This document shows, piece by piece, positions 6,000 to 7,682 of a DNA stretch of 7,682 nt (its first letter is position 1; each line of letters opens with the position of its first letter). The notes beneath the pieces were generated by a model. That model searched no databases. It was given only the letters and a program-made list of their open reading frames with translations, and was not told the DNA's origin. The stretch is from an uncultured Cardiobacterium sp. GTDB taxonomy: Bacteria; Pseudomonadota; Gammaproteobacteria; Cardiobacteriales; Cardiobacteriaceae. The stretch is from positions 1 through 7,682 of the forward strand of contig NZ_CALJAH010000302.1 in assembly GCF_938028185.1 (NCBI RefSeq), given 5' to 3'. The translations under genes were made by a program, and so were the position numbers.

Positions 6000-6799
6000 T
6001 TCTCGAAGACGGCAAACTGCTGCGCCGCCCGCTTCCCTGGCGCATCAGCGACTACCTTTGGGGCATCTTCCCCGCGCTCGCCTCGCTCTTCGCCGCCATC
6101 GCGCTGTGGCAATACGGCCATGCGCGACTGGGGGCGATGCTCATCCCCGCGCCGGAAACCGTCCTCGCCCGCGCCGCAGACATCCTCGCCAACGCCGCCG
6201 AACGGCAAAACGTCCTGCTCACGCTCCAGCGCGCCGCCATCGGCATCGGCCTCGCCCTCACCCTCGGCATCGGCACCGGCCTCATCGCCGGCAGCAGCCG
6301 CACCCTCGCCCTGCTCGCCCGCCCTGTCGTCACCACCCTGCTCGGCACGCCGCCCATCATCTGGATTGTGCTCGCCATCTTTTGGTACAACATGGGCAGC
6401 ACCAGCGTCATCTTCACCGTGGTCATCACCACCCTGCCGCTGGTCTTCGCCGCCGCGCAAATGAGCGTCGCCACCCTGCCGACGCCGCTCGCGGAAATGC
6501 TCTCCAGCTACCGCGTGCCGCTCGCCCGCCGCCTCAGGGCGTTTTACCTGCCGCACATCCTGCGACAAATCCTGCCCGCGCTCATCGTCGCCGTCGGCAC
6601 CGGGCTGAAAATCACCGTGATGGCGGAGCTGCTCGGCAGCGACAACGGCATCGGCAGCGCGATAGCGAGTGCGCGCGCCATGCTCGACACCGTGGACGTG
6701 ATGGCCTACGTCGTCCTCATCGTCAGCATCATCATGGGCATCGAATACGGCCTGCTGGAGCCGCTGCGCCGCCTGTTTGACGTGACGAGGCGACAATAA
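5996..6799 (+). CDS. ABC transporter permease, NitT/TauT (SsuC/TauC) type
   Basis: This is an inner-membrane permease of the binding-protein-dependent transport family, 267 residues, with a size and layout like SsuC or TauC. About six hydrophobic segments can be drawn (21-38, 75-99, 105-131, 137-153, 190-215, 234-253). The early IPAPETVLARA motif (50-60) corresponds to the LPSPxxV motif of the family. The EAA loop is at about 167-193 (EMLSSYRVPLARRLRAFYLP onward). GIGSAIASARAMLDTVDVMA (218-237) matches the usual GIGYL-type C-terminal block. Relatives import sulfonates, taurine, nitrate or thiamine precursors; nothing here decides the substrate. No cognate ATPase or binding protein is in view: the adjacent fused ATPase belongs with OppBC, and the downstream gene is unrelated. 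The start overlaps the xseB stop by 4 bases (ATGA). It is the last gene before the terminator at 6816-6843. Confidence 0.85.
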   Translation: MILEDGKLLRRPLPWRISDYLWGIFPALASLFAAIALWQYGHARLGAMLIPAPETVLARAADILANAAERQNVLLTLQRAAIGIGLALTLGIGTGLIAGSSRTLALLARPVVTTLLGTPPIIWIVLAIFWYNMGSTSVIFTVVITTLPLVFAAAQMSVATLPTPLAEMLSSYRVPLARRLRAFYLPHILRQILPALIVAVGTGLKITVMAELLGSDNGIGSAIASARAMLDTVDVMAYVVLIVSIIMGIEYGLLEPLRRLFDVTRRQ

Positions 6800-6815
6800 C
6801 GCCCGCCATACCGCC

Positions 6816-6843
6816 AAAAACCCCGGTCATCGCCGGGGTTTTT
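6816..6843. terminator. Bidirectional Rho-independent terminator between convergent genes
   Basis: An 11-bp perfect inverted repeat (AAAAACCCCGG at 6816-6826 with CCGGGGTTTTT at 6833-6843) encloses a 6-base loop TCATCG. The A5/T5 flanks give a U-tract in either direction. It lies 16 bases after the permease stop. On the other strand it follows directly after the paired TGA TGA at 6845-6850, which is probably the old end of the Sel1 gene. Confidence 0.92.
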
Positions 6844-6870
6844 CTCATCATGCCGCAAGCCGTCGGGTCG

Positions 6871-6954
6871 CTTTCCCGCCTGTTCCAGTATCTGCAATAA
6901 TTCCGCCGCTTCCGCATCGCCCGCTTGTACCGCTTTTTCCAGCCAGCGTTTACC
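6871..6954 (-). pseudogene. Out-of-frame 3' remnant of the Sel1-repeat gene
   Basis: Read in the frame shifted by one base from the upstream gene, this stretch encodes GKRWLEKAVQAGDAEAAELL followed by QILEQAGK. That is the second half of a Sel1 repeat and joins naturally to YLEGLGVDEDRAG at the end of the preceding frame. The intervening CGG TAA becomes GG-GGT-AAA once a single C in the GGGCCGG run (6953-6959 region) is dropped. The shifted frame then stays open through the terminator to a stop at 6706, so a second change before the TGA TGA at 6845-6850 (in the original frame) is likely. It could also be a sequencing error. Confidence 0.65.
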
Positions 6955-7594
6955 GGCCCGCCCGGTCTTCGTCCACGCCCAGGCCTTCCAGATACAAACC
7001 GCCCAGTTCGCTCATTGCCCGCGTGTCGCCCGCCTCTGCCAGCGGCTGCAACAGGCGGGCGGCCGCGAAGTAATCCTCACGCACGCCCGCGCCATAAATG
7101 TACATCTGCGCGGCCGCGTAGCGGGTCTCGGCATCTTCACGACGCGCGGCGAGGTCATAGCACGGATAGTCGCCATACGGCAGACCGGGAACGGCCTGTT
7201 CAAACCAGAAGCGGTACTGTTCGTTGCTTGGCGCCACGCCCTTGCCCTGGCGGTACTGCTCGGCAACGCGCAACGCGGCAAGGCGGTTCCCGGCTTCTGC
7301 CAGCCGCTGAAACGCCGCCAGCGCCTCTGCGTATTTGCCGTCGCGGTAAAGCGCCTCTGCCGCGTCCCAACCCTGCCAATGGGCGCGATGCGCTGCCGCT
7401 TCGCTGGCGAAAATGGCGAGCAATTCCACCAGTCTCGGCGCCGCTTGCGCCTCGCGGAACAGTTTCTCGCCGTATTCGTCGAAGGCACCGTTGAAATAGC
7501 CGGATTGATAGGCTTCCTGCGGCGATTGCCAGCGGATTTCCGCACGGGCGGCCGCCGCGAGGGCAAGGAGGATAAGGGCAGAACGGGTTTTTAT
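6950..7594 (-). CDS. Secreted Sel1-repeat (TPR-like) protein; ATA at start position and frameshifted 3' end, possible pseudogene
   Basis: The frame encodes about 214 residues. A signal peptide follows the ATA codon (KTRSALILLALAAAARA, then EIRW), so the protein should reach the periplasm. After a region YQSGYFNGAFDEYGEKLF come Sel1/TPR-like helices: AAEALYRDGKYAEALAAFQR (78-97), AALRVAEQYRQGKGVAPSNE (106-125), AAAQMYIYGAGVREDYFAAA (160-179) and AMSELGGLYLEGLGVDEDRA (193-212). Sel1 repeats are protein-protein interaction scaffolds; no specific role can be read. The ribosome-binding site GGAG (7604-7607) sits 9 bases before ATA (7592-7594), and no ATG, GTG or TTG occurs in frame until GTG at 7427-7429, which would remove the signal peptide. 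The stop at 6950 cuts a repeat in half, and the rest continues in another frame. It is convergent with the permease gene, and its 3' part lies close to the shared terminator. Loss of function, sequencing error or a genuine AUA start are all possible. Confidence 0.75.
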   Translation of the reverse strand: MKTRSALILLALAAAARAEIRWQSPQEAYQSGYFNGAFDEYGEKLFREAQAAPRLVELLAIFASEAAAHRAHWQGWDAAEALYRDGKYAEALAAFQRLAEAGNRLAALRVAEQYRQGKGVAPSNEQYRFWFEQAVPGLPYGDYPCYDLAARREDAETRYAAAQMYIYGAGVREDYFAAARLLQPLAEAGDTRAMSELGGLYLEGLGVDEDRAGR

Positions 7595-7626
7595 GGGGGA
7601 TTACTCCGGTAGTTGTAGCAGGCGGA

Positions 7627-7632
7627 ATTATA
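7627..7632 (-). promoter_or_regulatory. Consensus -10 box upstream of the Sel1-repeat gene
   Basis: A perfect TATAAT on the minus strand lies 32 bases before the ATA start position; transcription would begin near 7620, just ahead of the GGAG ribosome-binding site (7604-7607). No good -35 is seen 16-18 bases upstream (TATGAG or GTATGA). The remaining bases up to 7682 hold no other feature I can support. Confidence 0.45.
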
Positions 7633-7682
7633 GCCATCCACCGAAAGCCTCATACTGTGTTGCGTCGCCTGACCGGGCACCC

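Noticed and set aside
5839..6780. A 313-codon plus-strand frame and its minus-strand counterpart over xseB and the permease
   Set aside because: These are arginine-, histidine- and proline-rich or low-complexity shadows. XseB and the permease explain the region.
7200..7637. A minus-strand frame starting with ATG at 7637 as an alternative start for the Sel1 gene
   Set aside because: It is in a different frame, and its ATG overlaps the -10 region. Its translation is proline- and arginine-rich with no repeats, whereas the ATA frame gives a clean signal peptide and Sel1 repeats.
1..7682. Mobile elements, CRISPR arrays, tRNA or rRNA genes, toxin-antitoxin or defence genes
   Set aside because: I saw no transposase, terminal repeats, regularly spaced repeats, cloverleaf sequences or relevant domains in any frame.

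Overview
The window is GC-rich (roughly 60% by eye), densely packed chromosomal DNA from a Gram-negative bacterium. Periplasmic signal peptides, an oligopeptide ABC importer close to the enterobacterial Opp proteins, XseB and a PTS-type DhaM all point to a proteobacterium. A gammaproteobacterium of the Cardiobacterium type would fit, but the sequence alone does not fix the genus.

Layout, left to right. (1) Positions 1-413, minus: the 5' part of dhaM, the phosphotransferase subunit of PTS-dependent dihydroxyacetone kinase, running off the left edge. (2) 414-550: a non-coding stretch with a hairpin terminator (445-472) and an AT-rich imperfect palindrome (about 502-537). (3) 551-2143, minus: oppA, the periplasmic oligopeptide-binding protein. 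(4) 2144-2289: the divergent control region between oppA and the permease operon, with a candidate oppA promoter and a small hairpin plus T-tract in the oppB leader. (5) 2290-6799, plus: a tight five-gene run: oppB, oppC, one fused double-ATPase gene (in place of separate oppD and oppF), xseB and a NitT/TauT-type ABC permease. Gene junctions are -4, +5, +16 and -4 bases. (6) 6816-6843: a strong bidirectional terminator. (7) 6950-7594, minus: a secreted Sel1-repeat protein gene with two apparent lesions, an ATA triplet where the start codon should be and a frameshift near the 3' end. (8) 7595-7682: its upstream region, with a consensus -10 box.

OppA captures peptides in the periplasm, OppB and OppC form the membrane channel, and the fused ATPase drives import. 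All the transporter parts needed for peptide uptake are present. The transporter is a mosaic: OppA, OppB and OppC look like Opp proteins, while the ATPase has YejF-type architecture with both nucleotide-binding domains in one chain. xseB (DNA metabolism) and a permease with no ATPase or binding protein in view appear to share the same transcript.

I found no mobile element, CRISPR array, tRNA or rRNA, and no clear case for an undescribed multi-gene system. The points most worth checking are the two lesions in the Sel1 gene, the fused ATPase in an Opp locus, the orphan permease coupled to xseB, and the leader hairpin of oppB.
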